Shown: piece after piece, positions 14,697-23,582 of the stretch
Position numbering within the stretch: the stretch's first letter is position 1
Layout of the letters: every line of letters begins with the position of its first letter
Source of the DNA: Acidimicrobiales bacterium
Lineage (GTDB): Bacteria; Actinomycetota; Acidimicrobiia; Acidimicrobiales; SZUA-35
DNA length: 53,803 bases
Reading direction: 5' to 3'
NCBI GenBank assembly: GCA_013003535.1
Contig: JABDIY010000030.1
Span: 1-53,803, forward strand
The notes under the pieces: model-generated
Told to the model about the DNA's origin: nothing
The model's input: the letters and a program-made list of their open reading frames with translations, nothing else
The model's database searches: none
Position numbers and translations under genes: made by a program

Positions 14697-16385
14697 TTAG
14701 TCAAGATCCCTCAGGCCGGTCAGCGAAAGAGCACTCACCACACCGATCGGCATGCCCTCGGCATCGATGACCGCGACCGCCGCCGTGTCGTTGTGATTCA
14801 TCAGTCGAGCGGCATCCATCGCTTGGGAGCCGGAAACGATCGCCGGGATGTCCCTCATCGCATCCCCTACCGTGGCGTCGAGACCATGGTCGTGAAGCGC
14901 TTTGGCGATGTCATGCAAAACCAGAAGGCCTCGGTACTCGGTATCGGCAACCGGCACCGCGGGTGACTCAGGGCTGCCACCGAGCCGATCCACCACTTCC
15001 AAGAGTCCATCGGATGGCGAGAGATACCCGACATTCTCGATGGTGACCCGGTCCACCGGGAGATCCAGCCGCTGCTCGAGGTGCCCCCGTCGCTCCCCCA
15101 CTTGACCGCTGGAAACCGAGTATTCTCCCATCATCGCCTGAGAGACGGCCGTGGCCAGCAACGCCGGAATGACGAACTCGGCTCGACCGGTGGTTTCGGC
15201 CACGAACATCACCGCCGCCAGTGGGGTCCGGTAGCCCGCCCCGAGAACTGCCGCCAAGCCGACCACCGGAAAAAGGCCGACCGTCTGGGAGTCGAACAAC
15301 ATTCCCACCACGCGTCCAAGGAGTAAGCCCTGTACCACCAAGGGCAGGAATACACCGCCGACCCCTCCGGCGGCCAGCGTCGCTGATGTGGCGAGGGCAC
15401 GGAGGGCAAACAACCCGAGCAGCACCCCAATGGAGACAGTGGGATCGAGGACGATTTCGGTGATTTGATCCGCCGCCGGACCCAGAGTTACCGGCATGCT
15501 CACCAACGCATCCGCCGCCAAGACCGCGAGACCGAGGATCGCCGCCACCAACGGCAATCGCACACTCAGTTGAAGGCGCTCCGGCATTTCCTTGGCCTCA
15601 TGGAAGAGCATCGCCAATCCGCGTGCTGCGAGCCCACCGACGATCCCCAAGAAGATCGAACCCATGACCTCATCGGTAATGGAGAATTCTGCGGCCTGGA
15701 TGGGAAGCAGGCGTTCCGAGCCGAGCAGAAAAACAAAGACGAGGTAGGACACCGAGGAGGAAACCAACGCAGGGATCAGTGCATGGCGAGCGATGTCTCG
15801 TCGATAGGGCGCTTCCAAGGCAAACAGTACGCCCGTGGCGGGTGCTCGGAAGATTGCCGAAACGCCGGCGGCGGCGCCCGCGACGAGCAAGATCCGCTGG
15901 CTACTTCGCCGCCCGAGGACCGTTAGTTTTCGGTTGTCCAGCCATTGACCGAGGACGGCACCGGTGTAGACCGATGGACCTTCCATTCCGAGCGCACCAC
16001 CGCCGCCGACCGTGGCCACGGCCGCTGCGAGTTTTGGGCCTAGGCGGAACGGATTCAGCTCGTGCCGTTTATGAAACGCCCCAACGTAAGAATCCGACGT
16101 GGATGAGTCGGTTCGACCCCCGAAATGGAGAACAGTGGCGGCGATTGTCAAGCCGACACCGGGTGCCAACACCATGACGAGAAGTGATCGATCGTCGGCC
16201 AAGAGCCAATGCAGCAAGCCGTCGACGGTGATCCATTCGAGCGTTGCAACCACGAGACCTACCACGGCGCCAAGGGCTCCGTAGATTGCGAAACGGGCCA
16301 CGCCGCTGGCTCCGGTCACCGAGTTTGCTCGCGTCGATGCCCGGGTGTCCTCAAACCCCTCTCGGAAAGACTGCGAAACCGGCAC
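14697..16385 (-). CDS. ClC-family chloride channel/antiporter with CBS domains
   Basis: A 562-residue membrane protein. The ClC core (about residues 30-435) carries the gating glutamate in GMEGPSV (Glu135) and the anion-site GGVGGVFLPL. A cytoplasmic C-terminal CBS pair (about 445-560) probably senses nucleotides. At the place of E. coli ClC Glu203 (the internal proton glutamate, in EE) the sequence reads LEAPYRRD, so Ala replaces it by my alignment; the central Tyr445 position also seems non-aromatic. This leaves open whether it is a coupled exchanger or a channel. GTG start chosen because a TAGGCT box ends 6 nt upstream. Confidence 0.9.
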   Translation of the reverse strand: MPVSQSFREGFEDTRASTRANSVTGASGVARFAIYGALGAVVGLVVATLEWITVDGLLHWLLADDRSLLVMVLAPGVGLTIAATVLHFGGRTDSSTSDSYVGAFHKRHELNPFRLGPKLAAAVATVGGGGALGMEGPSVYTGAVLGQWLDNRKLTVLGRRSSQRILLVAGAAAGVSAIFRAPATGVLFALEAPYRRDIARHALIPALVSSSVSYLVFVFLLGSERLLPIQAAEFSITDEVMGSIFLGIVGGLAARGLAMLFHEAKEMPERLQLSVRLPLVAAILGLAVLAADALVSMPVTLGPAADQITEIVLDPTVSIGVLLGLFALRALATSATLAAGGVGGVFLPLVVQGLLLGRVVGMLFDSQTVGLFPVVGLAAVLGAGYRTPLAAVMFVAETTGRAEFVIPALLATAVSQAMMGEYSVSSGQVGERRGHLEQRLDLPVDRVTIENVGYLSPSDGLLEVVDRLGGSPESPAVPVADTEYRGLLVLHDIAKALHDHGLDATVGDAMRDIPAIVSGSQAMDAARLMNHNDTAAVAVIDAEGMPIGVVSALSLTGLRDLD

Positions 16386-16391
16386 CGGAGG

Positions 16392-16397
16392 AGCCTA
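16392..16397 (-). promoter_or_regulatory. -10 box of ClC gene (leaderless)
   Basis: TAGGCT on the minus strand, 6 nt before the GTG at 16385; it supports the GTG start. Confidence 0.45.
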
Positions 16398-16550
16398 CGC
16401 GTTGCTGCTCTTTGTGTTGGGGCACTCCCCAGACCGGAATCGGGACATTGACCGGCGCGACAGTCTGAGCGCGGGACACGAATACGGTCCGTCCGCCCGA
16501 TGCGGTCTACGATCAAAATTGGATCAATGCCGAGGCCGAGGAGCGAAACA

Positions 16551-17879
16551 ATGTCGGAATTCTTCCAGGGCGTAGGTCCCATTCCCTACGAAGGACCAGG
16601 GTCCGATAATCCTTTGGCATTTCGCTGGTATGACCGAGATCGCGTCGTGTTGGGAAAATCGATGGAGGAGCATCTCCGTTTCGGCGTGTGCTACTGGCAC
16701 TCCTTCGCCTGGGATGGTTCAGACATCTTCGGAGCTGGCACATTCGACCGACCATGGAATCTCCCGATCGGCGATCCGATGGACCGGGCCGCTGCCAAAA
16801 TGGAGATGGCCTTTGAGTTCTTCGAGAAGCTCGGTGCGCCATTTTTTTCCTTTCACGATCGCGACATCGCTCCTGAAGGCGCCACGTTTGCCGAGAGTTG
16901 CAGCAATTTCGATGTGATGGTGGACAAGGCCGAAGCCCACATGGCTCGGACAGGAACGAGATTGCTGTGGGGCACCGCTCAGGCCTTCTATCAGCCCCGC
17001 TACGCCGCCGGCGCCGCAACGAACCCCAACCCATTGGTTTTCGCTCACGCGGCGGCGCAGGTGAAGCATTGTATGGATGCCACGCACAGGCTCAAAGGAG
17101 CAAACTATGTGCTGTGGGGTGGCCGGGAAGGTTATGAAACACTGCTCAACACCGACATGGCCCAAGAACTCGACCAACTGGGTCGGTTCCTCAACATGGT
17201 GGTCCAATACAAACACGACATCGGCTTCGAAGGGACCATTCTGCTGGAGCCAAAACCACAAGAACCCACCAAACACCAATACGACTACGACACCGCCACC
17301 GTGTATGGGTTTCTTCAGCGCTACGGGCTAGAGAACGAGATCAAAGTCAACATCGAGGGGAATCACGCCACGCTGTCCGGCCATGACTTTGCTCACGAGA
17401 TCGCAACTGCGGTTTCATTTGGGATCTTCGGAAGCATCGATGCGAACCGAGGCGACGACCGCCTCGGTTGGGATACCGACCAGTTCCCAAACAGCGTTGA
17501 CCAGATGAGTTTCGCGGTATACGAGATTTTGAAGGGTGGAGGGTTCACCACTGGAGGCTTCATGTTCGACACAAAGCTTCGGCGCCAAAGCCTGGCTCGC
17601 GATGACCTGTTTCACGGACACATCGGTGCGATGGACACGATGGCGCGAGCCTTGCTCGTGGCGGCCGACCTCATCGAAAACAACCAGATCGAAGCGTTTC
17701 GCCGAGAACGATACGCTGCCTGGTCAGGTGAAATGGGGCGAGACATCATGGCCGGCAACCTCAGTCTCGCCGACCTCCATGCTCGGGTACTGGCGGACAA
17801 CATCGATCCCAAGCCGGTGACCGGACGCCAGGAGATGTTGGAAAACCTTCTCAATCGTGCGATCGAGCGAGCCAAATAG
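16551..17879 (+). CDS. xylA: Xylose isomerase (class II)
   Basis: Interconverts D-xylose and D-xylulose in the cytoplasm (also glucose and fructose in many homologues). The 442-residue length fits class II enzymes. Visible motifs are [18 protein letters not shown], catalytic His102 and Asp105 in [20 protein letters not shown], and the metal ligands in [14 protein letters not shown]. Start at the ATG giving MSEFFQGV, with GAGGAG 8 nt upstream; an in-frame upstream start is not needed. No xylulokinase or xylose transporter lies beside it, so it is a single-gene unit divergent from the ClC gene. Confidence 0.96.
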   Translation: MSEFFQGVGPIPYEGPGSDNPLAFRWYDRDRVVLGKSMEEHLRFGVCYWHSFAWDGSDIFGAGTFDRPWNLPIGDPMDRAAAKMEMAFEFFEKLGAPFFSFHDRDIAPEGATFAESCSNFDVMVDKAEAHMARTGTRLLWGTAQAFYQPRYAAGAATNPNPLVFAHAAAQVKHCMDATHRLKGANYVLWGGREGYETLLNTDMAQELDQLGRFLNMVVQYKHDIGFEGTILLEPKPQEPTKHQYDYDTATVYGFLQRYGLENEIKVNIEGNHATLSGHDFAHEIATAVSFGIFGSIDANRGDDRLGWDTDQFPNSVDQMSFAVYEILKGGGFTTGGFMFDTKLRRQSLARDDLFHGHIGAMDTMARALLVAADLIENNQIEAFRRERYAAWSGEMGRDIMAGNLSLADLHARVLADNIDPKPVTGRQEMLENLLNRAIERAK

Positions 17880-17980
17880 GCGGCCAAACCAGCCGGTTCC
17901 ACGATCTCGAAAGCCCCATTCCCATGATTGTGGACCGATGTTGCCTCAACAATCCGGAGGTTCGGGCGGTCGGAGATGAT

Positions 17981-17986
17981 TACCAT
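17981..17986 (+). promoter_or_regulatory. -10 box of antiporter gene (leaderless)
   Basis: TACCAT, 7 nt before the GTG at 17994. It favours this start over the in-frame ATG at 17976. Confidence 0.4.
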
Positions 17987-17993
17987 CTCTCCT

Positions 17994-19673
17994 GTGAGTC
18001 TATTTCCGTTGATCCTGGCGGCTGAAGAGGAAACGTCACAGCTGATAAAGCAAGAGACCGCAGTGGTCATCTTGCTGGGAATCGCTGCTGCGGTTGCGGT
18101 CTTCGCCCGGCGTGCCCGATTCCCATTCACCGTGGCCCTCGTGCTGGCTGGCTTCGTGGCCGCCGGACTCGGCGAGGTTGTTTCCGTGGAAGCCAGCGCA
18201 GATCTCATTCTGGCACTGCTGGTTCCACCGCTCCTGTTCGAAGCGACCCTCAATCTGCCGTGGAAGAAACTCAAGGCCGACCTTGTCCCTATCCTCACAC
18301 TGGCACTGGCGGGGACCCTCTCAGGATCGTTCGCGGTGGGGACGGTGGTGCACCTCGTTCTCGACCTGCCGTGGGCATTGAGCTTCGCTTTCGGCGCCCT
18401 CATCTCGGCCACCGATCCCGTCGCGGTGATCGCCTTCTTCAAGTCGCTGGGAACCCCCAAGCGATTGACCGTCCTCGTTGAAGGGGAATCCCTCTTCAAC
18501 GACGCCGTGGCCGTTGTGGTGTTCGGTGTGGCCCTCGACGTTGCCGAAGGCAACGCATTCGGTCTCGCCGACGCATTCGGAGACTTCTTCATCGTTTCGG
18601 CGGGCGGCCTAGCAGTCGGTCTGGTCCTCGGGTACGTGGTCAGCGAAGTCATCCTCGCCGGCGTCGATGACGCTCTCATCGAGACCTCCACCACCCTCGC
18701 TCTCGCTTTCGGATCGTTTCTCATGGCGGAGGAGTTTGGGCTCCTCATCGGGCGGGACGATCTGCACTTCTCGGGCATCCTTGCTGTCGTGGCCGCCGGC
18801 CTCATGGTGGGCACCCGAGGAATCGGCAACACCTCACCAACTACTCGGATGACGCTCGAACACTTTTGGGAACTTCTCACGTTCCTCGTGAACTCGTTGG
18901 TGTTCCTCTTCATCGGGCTCACCATCGGCCTCCGTGACCTCTTCACCGAATGGTGGCCGGTCGTCCTGGCCGTCGTCACCGTGCTCGCCGTTCGAGTAGT
19001 GGTGGTTTACGGCCTCACCGCATTCACCGGACTCGTCCACCCCACGCGGGACATTCCTCGGAACTTCCAGCACGTGATGTTCTGGGGAGGACTGCGCGGG
19101 GCAATCTCGCTGGCACTGGCGCTGATCATCAAGGACAACGAAACCTTGCGAGAAGAGGTCGGTGGTGAAGCGATCCAGACCGTTCTCGTCATGACCTTCG
19201 GCGTTGTATTGTTCACGTTGCTGGTTCAGGGGCTGACCATCACCGGCCTCATCCGTCGGCTGGGGCTCTCGGGCCGAACCGAAATGGAGCTGGAACAGCA
19301 GACCCACCAAGCGACCATCCATATGCGTCGAGCCGGCCAGGCCACGATCGGCCAACTTGGTTCCGAAGGAGTAATCGGGCGGGAGATGGCAGAGGCACTG
19401 TCATTGGCTTATGCCGACGATGTACAGAAAGCGTCTCGGGGTCTCGCTCAGCATGTGCGGGCCCACCCCGAACTCGGGGCCGAGATGCTCATTCGGGCCC
19501 GTCGGGAAGCGCTGGTGGCCGAACAAAGCGCATTGGGTGAGATTCTCCGCAGCGGTCTGATCGAGAACCAAGTAGCCGAAGAGCTGTCTATAACCCTCAA
19601 CAACCGCCTCGCCGCATTGGAGATCCTGAGCAACCGGTGGGAACCGGAATCTGATGACCAGGTGGGAGTGTGA
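17994..19673 (+). CDS. CPA1 family Na+(K+)/H+ antiporter
   Basis: Membrane cation/proton exchanger, about 559 residues with 12 or so membrane segments and a soluble helical C-terminal tail of about 130 residues. Family motifs: SATDPVAVIAFF (ion-binding Asp), VEGESLFNDAVAVVVF (ND motif) and FWGGLRGAISLALAL. Start chosen at the GTG (VSLFPLILAAEEE) because a TACCAT box ends 7 nt upstream; the in-frame ATG at 17976 would add six residues and has no well-spaced ribosome site. Its stop lies 2 bp before the next gene's ATG. It may use Na+ or K+; the sequence does not decide. Confidence 0.88.
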   Translation: MSLFPLILAAEEETSQLIKQETAVVILLGIAAAVAVFARRARFPFTVALVLAGFVAAGLGEVVSVEASADLILALLVPPLLFEATLNLPWKKLKADLVPILTLALAGTLSGSFAVGTVVHLVLDLPWALSFAFGALISATDPVAVIAFFKSLGTPKRLTVLVEGESLFNDAVAVVVFGVALDVAEGNAFGLADAFGDFFIVSAGGLAVGLVLGYVVSEVILAGVDDALIETSTTLALAFGSFLMAEEFGLLIGRDDLHFSGILAVVAAGLMVGTRGIGNTSPTTRMTLEHFWELLTFLVNSLVFLFIGLTIGLRDLFTEWWPVVLAVVTVLAVRVVVVYGLTAFTGLVHPTRDIPRNFQHVMFWGGLRGAISLALALIIKDNETLREEVGGEAIQTVLVMTFGVVLFTLLVQGLTITGLIRRLGLSGRTEMELEQQTHQATIHMRRAGQATIGQLGSEGVIGREMAEALSLAYADDVQKASRGLAQHVRAHPELGAEMLIRARREALVAEQSALGEILRSGLIENQVAEELSITLNNRLAALEILSNRWEPESDDQVGV

Positions 19674-19675
19674 AC

Positions 19676-20098
19676 ATGAGCAGCGCCGAGGACATCGTCT
19701 ATGTTTCCTGGGGAGGTTCAGGGCGGAACGACACGTTGGAGGACGCCGCCCGGCGAGCCAAAGATGCGGGGGTCAGCTTCATCTTCCTCGGCGTGGTCGA
19801 CAATCAAAGGTTCGGCGATTTGCCGAAGCCCACGATGAAGACGCTCCTTCGGGAGCTCGAGTTCATTCTCCGATCCCAGACGTTCGCCGTGATGCGTCAG
19901 ATCAACGGAACGGGTGTTGAGACTCAAGTCGTCGTCCGGCAGGGTGAAGTTGCAGAAGCGATCAAAAGTGTGGCCGAGACTGCCGGAGTCTCTTCGGTAT
20001 TGGTAGGTGGGCCGCTTCCCATCCGAGACCAACAAACCGCAGCCCAGGTGATCGATCAGCTCCAGGTCGACACCGGACTCAAGATCACCCTGATCTAA
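19676..20098 (+). CDS. Universal-stress-protein-like protein
   Basis: A 140-residue soluble alpha/beta protein resembling the UspA fold: N-terminal strand EDIVYVSWGG, and C-terminal SVLVGGPLP near the USP nucleotide-binding loop position. A classical GX2GX9GS loop is not clearly kept, so ATP binding is uncertain. GGGAG lies 7 nt before the ATG, inside the end of the antiporter gene, so the two are coupled. USP partners of CPA antiporters are common, and a regulatory role on the antiporter is a reasonable inference. Confidence 0.65.
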   Translation: MSSAEDIVYVSWGGSGRNDTLEDAARRAKDAGVSFIFLGVVDNQRFGDLPKPTMKTLLRELEFILRSQTFAVMRQINGTGVETQVVVRQGEVAEAIKSVAETAGVSSVLVGGPLPIRDQQTAAQVIDQLQVDTGLKITLI

Positions 20099-21073
20099 GT
20101 GCCAGAAACGCGGCGTGCTCGGGCCATGATCTGGCTCGCCCTCTCGCTTACCCTCATCGTTGGATTGGGCCCGGCCCCGAATACCGCTTCGGCGAGATCG
20201 GCAGGGCAGGTGACCAGCGTCAATCAAAACGGTCCGATCCTTCGGATCTACCTCGCTGCGCTCGGTCGCACCCCCGACCAGACCGGTCTGGAATATTGGA
20301 CCGACGTAAATCGAGCGGGCCAGAGTCTTCCCTCGATCGCTGGCTACTTCATGGAATCAGCCGAATTCCGTGAGAAGTTCGGCTCACCTGACGACCAACA
20401 GTTCGTGGAACTCGTGTACAAGAACGTCCTCGACCGTTCAGCCGATGCCAGCGGGACAGGATACTGGATGGGGCTGTTGGAGGCAGGCCACAGTCGATCC
20501 GAGATTCTCAACGGTTTCGCCCAATCGCCCGAGTTCGTTGCCCAAACCGCGGCGATGATTCAAACAGCCGAGGAGGTGGAACCGATACTCATGATTGGAG
20601 ACTCGATCTTTCACGGGATCCGACTTCTCGATCTTCCGGTGGGAGGGCGTGAGCTCCTGTGGATGACCGAGGAGGGCAGGCATCCGGCCACCCTGCCCGA
20701 TTTACTTGCCACGGCTCACACTCAGGGTACTTTGGACCTGGCTCCCATCGTGGTGATCCATCTGGGGACCAATAGCTGGCGCAGCGGTTACGTTCAGATG
20801 TTCAATCGGGAAGTGGCCGCCCTGCCCAACCACACGGTCTTCCTGGTCAACGTTGCAGCCGACCGAAGCTGGGCAGCGGCGGCGAACGCTGGACTCGCCG
20901 AGATCGTTCAGCACAACGAGAACGTGTACTTGATCGATTGGAATGCTGCAGTCAGCCGGCACCCGGAATGGATACGGGCTGACGGGGTTCACCCCACTGC
21001 CGCAGGCCTTGGGCAGCTGGCCGAGCTCATCAACGGAAGGGTGGACTCGCTCCCGTCTGTCCAGCAGGGTTAG
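20099..21073 (+). CDS. Secreted DUF4214-SGNH hydrolase-fold protein
   Basis: A 324-residue protein. The N-terminal signal peptide (about residues 1-32, hydrophobic MIWLALSLTLIVGLG, possible cleavage after TASA) is followed by a DUF4214 domain (about 45-150) with two copies of the ALGR/LDR..D..G..YW pattern (LAALGRTPDQTGLEYW, NVLDRSADASGTGYW). The C-terminal half (about 162-315) has an SGNH/GDSL-like fold: Ser169 in MIGDS, Asn225 in HLGTNSW and Asp295/His298 in DGVHP. This suggests an extracellular esterase or acyltransferase-like enzyme displayed through DUF4214. GTG start directly abuts the USP-like gene's stop; the ATG at 20126 is an alternative. Confidence 0.8.
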   Translation: MPETRRARAMIWLALSLTLIVGLGPAPNTASARSAGQVTSVNQNGPILRIYLAALGRTPDQTGLEYWTDVNRAGQSLPSIAGYFMESAEFREKFGSPDDQQFVELVYKNVLDRSADASGTGYWMGLLEAGHSRSEILNGFAQSPEFVAQTAAMIQTAEEVEPILMIGDSIFHGIRLLDLPVGGRELLWMTEEGRHPATLPDLLATAHTQGTLDLAPIVVIHLGTNSWRSGYVQMFNREVAALPNHTVFLVNVAADRSWAAAANAGLAEIVQHNENVYLIDWNAAVSRHPEWIRADGVHPTAAGLGQLAELINGRVDSLPSVQQG

Positions 21074-21083
21074 GCGCCGCCCG

Positions 21084-21269
21084 TCAGGTCGTGGCTGGAC
21101 GCATCATGTTCATCGCCACTTTGGCGAGGTTGTAGAGCACCACGAGTAGGAGTACGAAACTGATCAGTCCTCCTACGAGCGGGATGCCGCCCAGGACAGC
21201 CCGAGCGATAAAGGCCAGCACCGCCATGGCAAGGTGGCCGGAGTTTGGAGCGGTAAGTAATCGGTTCAT
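21084..21269 (-). CDS. Small hydrophobic membrane protein
   Basis: A 61-residue protein with one long or two short membrane segments (about residues 12-52, rich in Gly, Leu and Val). It resembles the many small actinobacterial membrane proteins without known function. The chosen ATG gives MNRLLTAPNSGH; CAGAAT ends 6 nt upstream, a near match to the local -10 pattern. Upstream GTG codons in frame are possible. It ends 10 bp from the convergent SGNH gene. Confidence 0.5.
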   Translation of the reverse strand: MNRLLTAPNSGHLAMAVLAFIARAVLGGIPLVGGLISFVLLLVVLYNLAKVAMNMMRPATT

Positions 21270-21342
21270 GACTACATTCTGGCGTTGAGCGCCCACTTCG
21301 TCATCGGGGCAAACCCTGATCTGACCCTGAGTACCTGCGGGT

Positions 21343-22587
21343 CTACCGAGCCTTGGCCGGGATCACCTCTCGCATAGCTTCAACTACCGTCGCATGACGT
21401 GCGTGCAGGGTGCCCAGCTGGGCTTCGGAGGCGGGACCGCCCAGACGGGCAGTGGTGAATCGACGGAGACGGTGCATTTTCAGAGCTGAGATATAGGCCG
21501 TGACCGGAGCAACGATGGCCACCGCCAAACCCATGAGGGGCGAAAAGATCGATCCAAAAGCCAAGGCCAGTACCACCCACCAAATTGGGTAGATCACCAA
21601 GCCCAGCGCGAGTTTGGAGGTGGCTTGGAAGTTGACATCGCGTCGATCGCTGAGTTTGCCGGTCAACTCGAACGCCGGAAGTGTCAGTACCTTGCCAACC
21701 ACCGTCGGGACGGCCCATGCCGCCGTCTTCACACGGGAAACCCGTTCCATTCGTTTCAGCTGCGGTGGTGTGAAATCGATGACCGATGCAACGGCCACTC
21801 CCAGGTGCTGGCATTCATCCAACAGGTCGCGAGCGGCATCGAGCGCAGTGAGAGCATGGCTTTCGGAGCGATCCACAGAGCGGTTCAGTGAGCTCAGTGC
21901 GGTGGCTGCATCGGTTCCGAATCGTGCGGCTGCGATCTCGGCGGCCACAACGGCCGCCTGATGTTTGTCCTCGGACTCCCATGTGGGAGCCACTGCGGCG
22001 AGTCCGGCTCTGATCCGATCCGTGAGCTCTCGCACCGATTGGCGGTCGATATCCCCACCTGCAACACCCTCCACCTCGATCACCTCACCGACCGCAACGG
22101 TCACCGTGGAGCGATACGTGGTTCGGTCCGGATAAATGATCCCGACCGGGAGCACAGCAACAGCCGAACTTGTTCCACGTGCGATCCGTGCAGCTCCGGT
22201 TTTCAAATCGAGCAGACCGGCGTTGTCGTGAGAGACCCCCTCCCCGAAGAGCGCAATCATCTCGCCGGCCTGCAGTGCAGCCCGAGTTTCGCTGAACATG
22301 TCGTCATTGCTGCCCCCGCCGTCCTTGGCTCGGTGAACAGGAACAGCTCGAGCGAGAACGAGAAAGGGGCGCAGCAGAGAATAGCGTGGTTCCCACAGCA
22401 CCGCCTTGGCCAGGAATCGAGGTTGACGCGGCAGCGTGGCGATCAGGACGGCGGGATCTATCAAGGCCGAATGGTGATTGGACACCACCAAGACCGGGCC
22501 GTCCTGAGGAACTCGATCGGCGTCGAGCACCCGGACCTCTGAGAAAAAGAGGTGCATCAGGATTCTGCATAGCGCCGTAACGATCAT
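21343..22587 (-). CDS. PlsC-like lysophospholipid acyltransferase with membrane extension
   Basis: Transfers an acyl group to a glycerophospholipid precursor at the membrane. The N-terminal acyltransferase domain (about residues 1-220) shows the HX4D motif SNHHSALIDP (His39, Asp44), RAVPVHR and GEGVSH in place of the usual FPEG block. The remaining half (about 220-414) is helical with two membrane segments (near 325-345 and 350-370), an extension found in other PlsC-like proteins of about 400 residues. Divergent from the dehalogenase gene. The exact acceptor (lysophosphatidate or other) is not determined. Confidence 0.85.
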   Translation of the reverse strand: MIVTALCRILMHLFFSEVRVLDADRVPQDGPVLVVSNHHSALIDPAVLIATLPRQPRFLAKAVLWEPRYSLLRPFLVLARAVPVHRAKDGGGSNDDMFSETRAALQAGEMIALFGEGVSHDNAGLLDLKTGAARIARGTSSAVAVLPVGIIYPDRTTYRSTVTVAVGEVIEVEGVAGGDIDRQSVRELTDRIRAGLAAVAPTWESEDKHQAAVVAAEIAAARFGTDAATALSSLNRSVDRSESHALTALDAARDLLDECQHLGVAVASVIDFTPPQLKRMERVSRVKTAAWAVPTVVGKVLTLPAFELTGKLSDRRDVNFQATSKLALGLVIYPIWWVVLALAFGSIFSPLMGLAVAIVAPVTAYISALKMHRLRRFTTARLGGPASEAQLGTLHARHATVVEAMREVIPAKAR

Positions 22588-22683
22588 TACCGGTTGGTCC
22601 TATACCATGCTGCGACGCTCATGGCAGTTTGACTCTCATTCGATGATGATCGTTTCATTTGGACCGCACCTGAAGGCACTCAG

Positions 22684-22689
22684 TAGTGT
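22684..22689 (+). promoter_or_regulatory. -10 box of dehalogenase gene (leaderless)
   Basis: TAGTGT, 7 nt before the ATG at 22697. Confidence 0.4.
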
Positions 22690-22696
22690 CAATCGC

Positions 22697-23572
22697 ATGG
22701 CATCAAGCGCACCATTGACCAAGAAGTTCAAGACCGTGAACGGACGGCAGATGGCGTATCACGAGACGGGGTCGGGCGATCCTGTGGTCTTCTTGCACGG
22801 CAATCCCACGTCCTCGTACCTATGGCGCAACATCATTCCCTCGGTGTCCGGAACGCACCGCTGCATTGCGCCCGATCTGATTGGCATGGGTGACTCAGAA
22901 AAACTAGATCCATCCGATTCAACTTCGTACCGATTCCACGAGCATCGCAGTTACCTCGACGGGCTGCTGGATCAGTTGGAGCTGGGCGACAACATCACTT
23001 TCGTAGTTCATGACTGGGGGTCTGCACTCGGGTTCGATTGGGCCAATCGCCATCCAGACCGCATTCGAGGTCTGGTGTACATGGAAGCGATCGTCCAACC
23101 CGTGGAATGGGATGATTGGCCCGAGGCTGCCCGGGGAATTTTCCAGGGCCTACGGTCCGAGGCTGGAGAGGAAATGATTCTGACCAAGAATCTCTTCGTG
23201 GAGGCGATCTTGCCCGCCTCGATCCAGCGCAAGCTCTCCGAGGAAGAACTGAACGAGTATCGGCGTCCATTCACCGAGGTCGGCGAAGGTCGGCGCCCTA
23301 CGCTCACCTGGCCACGTGAAATCCCCATGGGCGGAGAACCAGAGGACGTTGTGGCCATCGTGACCAGCTACGCCGCTTGGTTGACTGCCTCCGATGTGCC
23401 CAAGCTCTTTGTCAATGCCGACCCGGGGACCATCCTGACTGGCAAACAACGGGAGTTCTGCCGGTCGTGGCCAAACCAGTCCGAGGTGACCGTCAAGGGC
23501 CTTCACTTCATCCAGGAGGACTCGGCCGCCGAGATCGGCGCAGCCCTTTCGGAGTGGCTTGCTTCGCACTAG
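22697..23572 (+). CDS. Haloalkane dehalogenase (HLD-II type)
   Basis: Alpha/beta hydrolase that cleaves carbon-halogen bonds to give an alcohol and halide. The 291 residues carry the complete HLD-II set: nucleophile Asp106 with halide-binding Trp107 (VVHDWGSALG), second halide-binding Asn36 (FLHGNPTSS), catalytic acid Glu130 (YMEAIVQP) and base His270 (GLHFIQED). Asp106, Trp107 and Glu130 fall at the same numbers as in Rhodococcus DhaA. Start at MASSAPLTKK; a 30-residue upstream extension in frame is unlike the family, and a TAGTGT box lies just upstream. Natural substrate unknown; related proteins occur in organisms not exposed to pollutants. Confidence 0.92.
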   Translation: MASSAPLTKKFKTVNGRQMAYHETGSGDPVVFLHGNPTSSYLWRNIIPSVSGTHRCIAPDLIGMGDSEKLDPSDSTSYRFHEHRSYLDGLLDQLELGDNITFVVHDWGSALGFDWANRHPDRIRGLVYMEAIVQPVEWDDWPEAARGIFQGLRSEAGEEMILTKNLFVEAILPASIQRKLSEEELNEYRRPFTEVGEGRRPTLTWPREIPMGGEPEDVVAIVTSYAAWLTASDVPKLFVNADPGTILTGKQREFCRSWPNQSEVTVKGLHFIQEDSAAEIGAALSEWLASH

Positions 23573-23582
23573 AGCCAGAAAT

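Noticed and set aside
17612-18979. 455-codon minus-strand frame opposite xylA and the antiporter
   Set aside because: It spans two well-supported plus-strand genes and their gap, and its product is Arg/Ser/Thr-rich without any domain.
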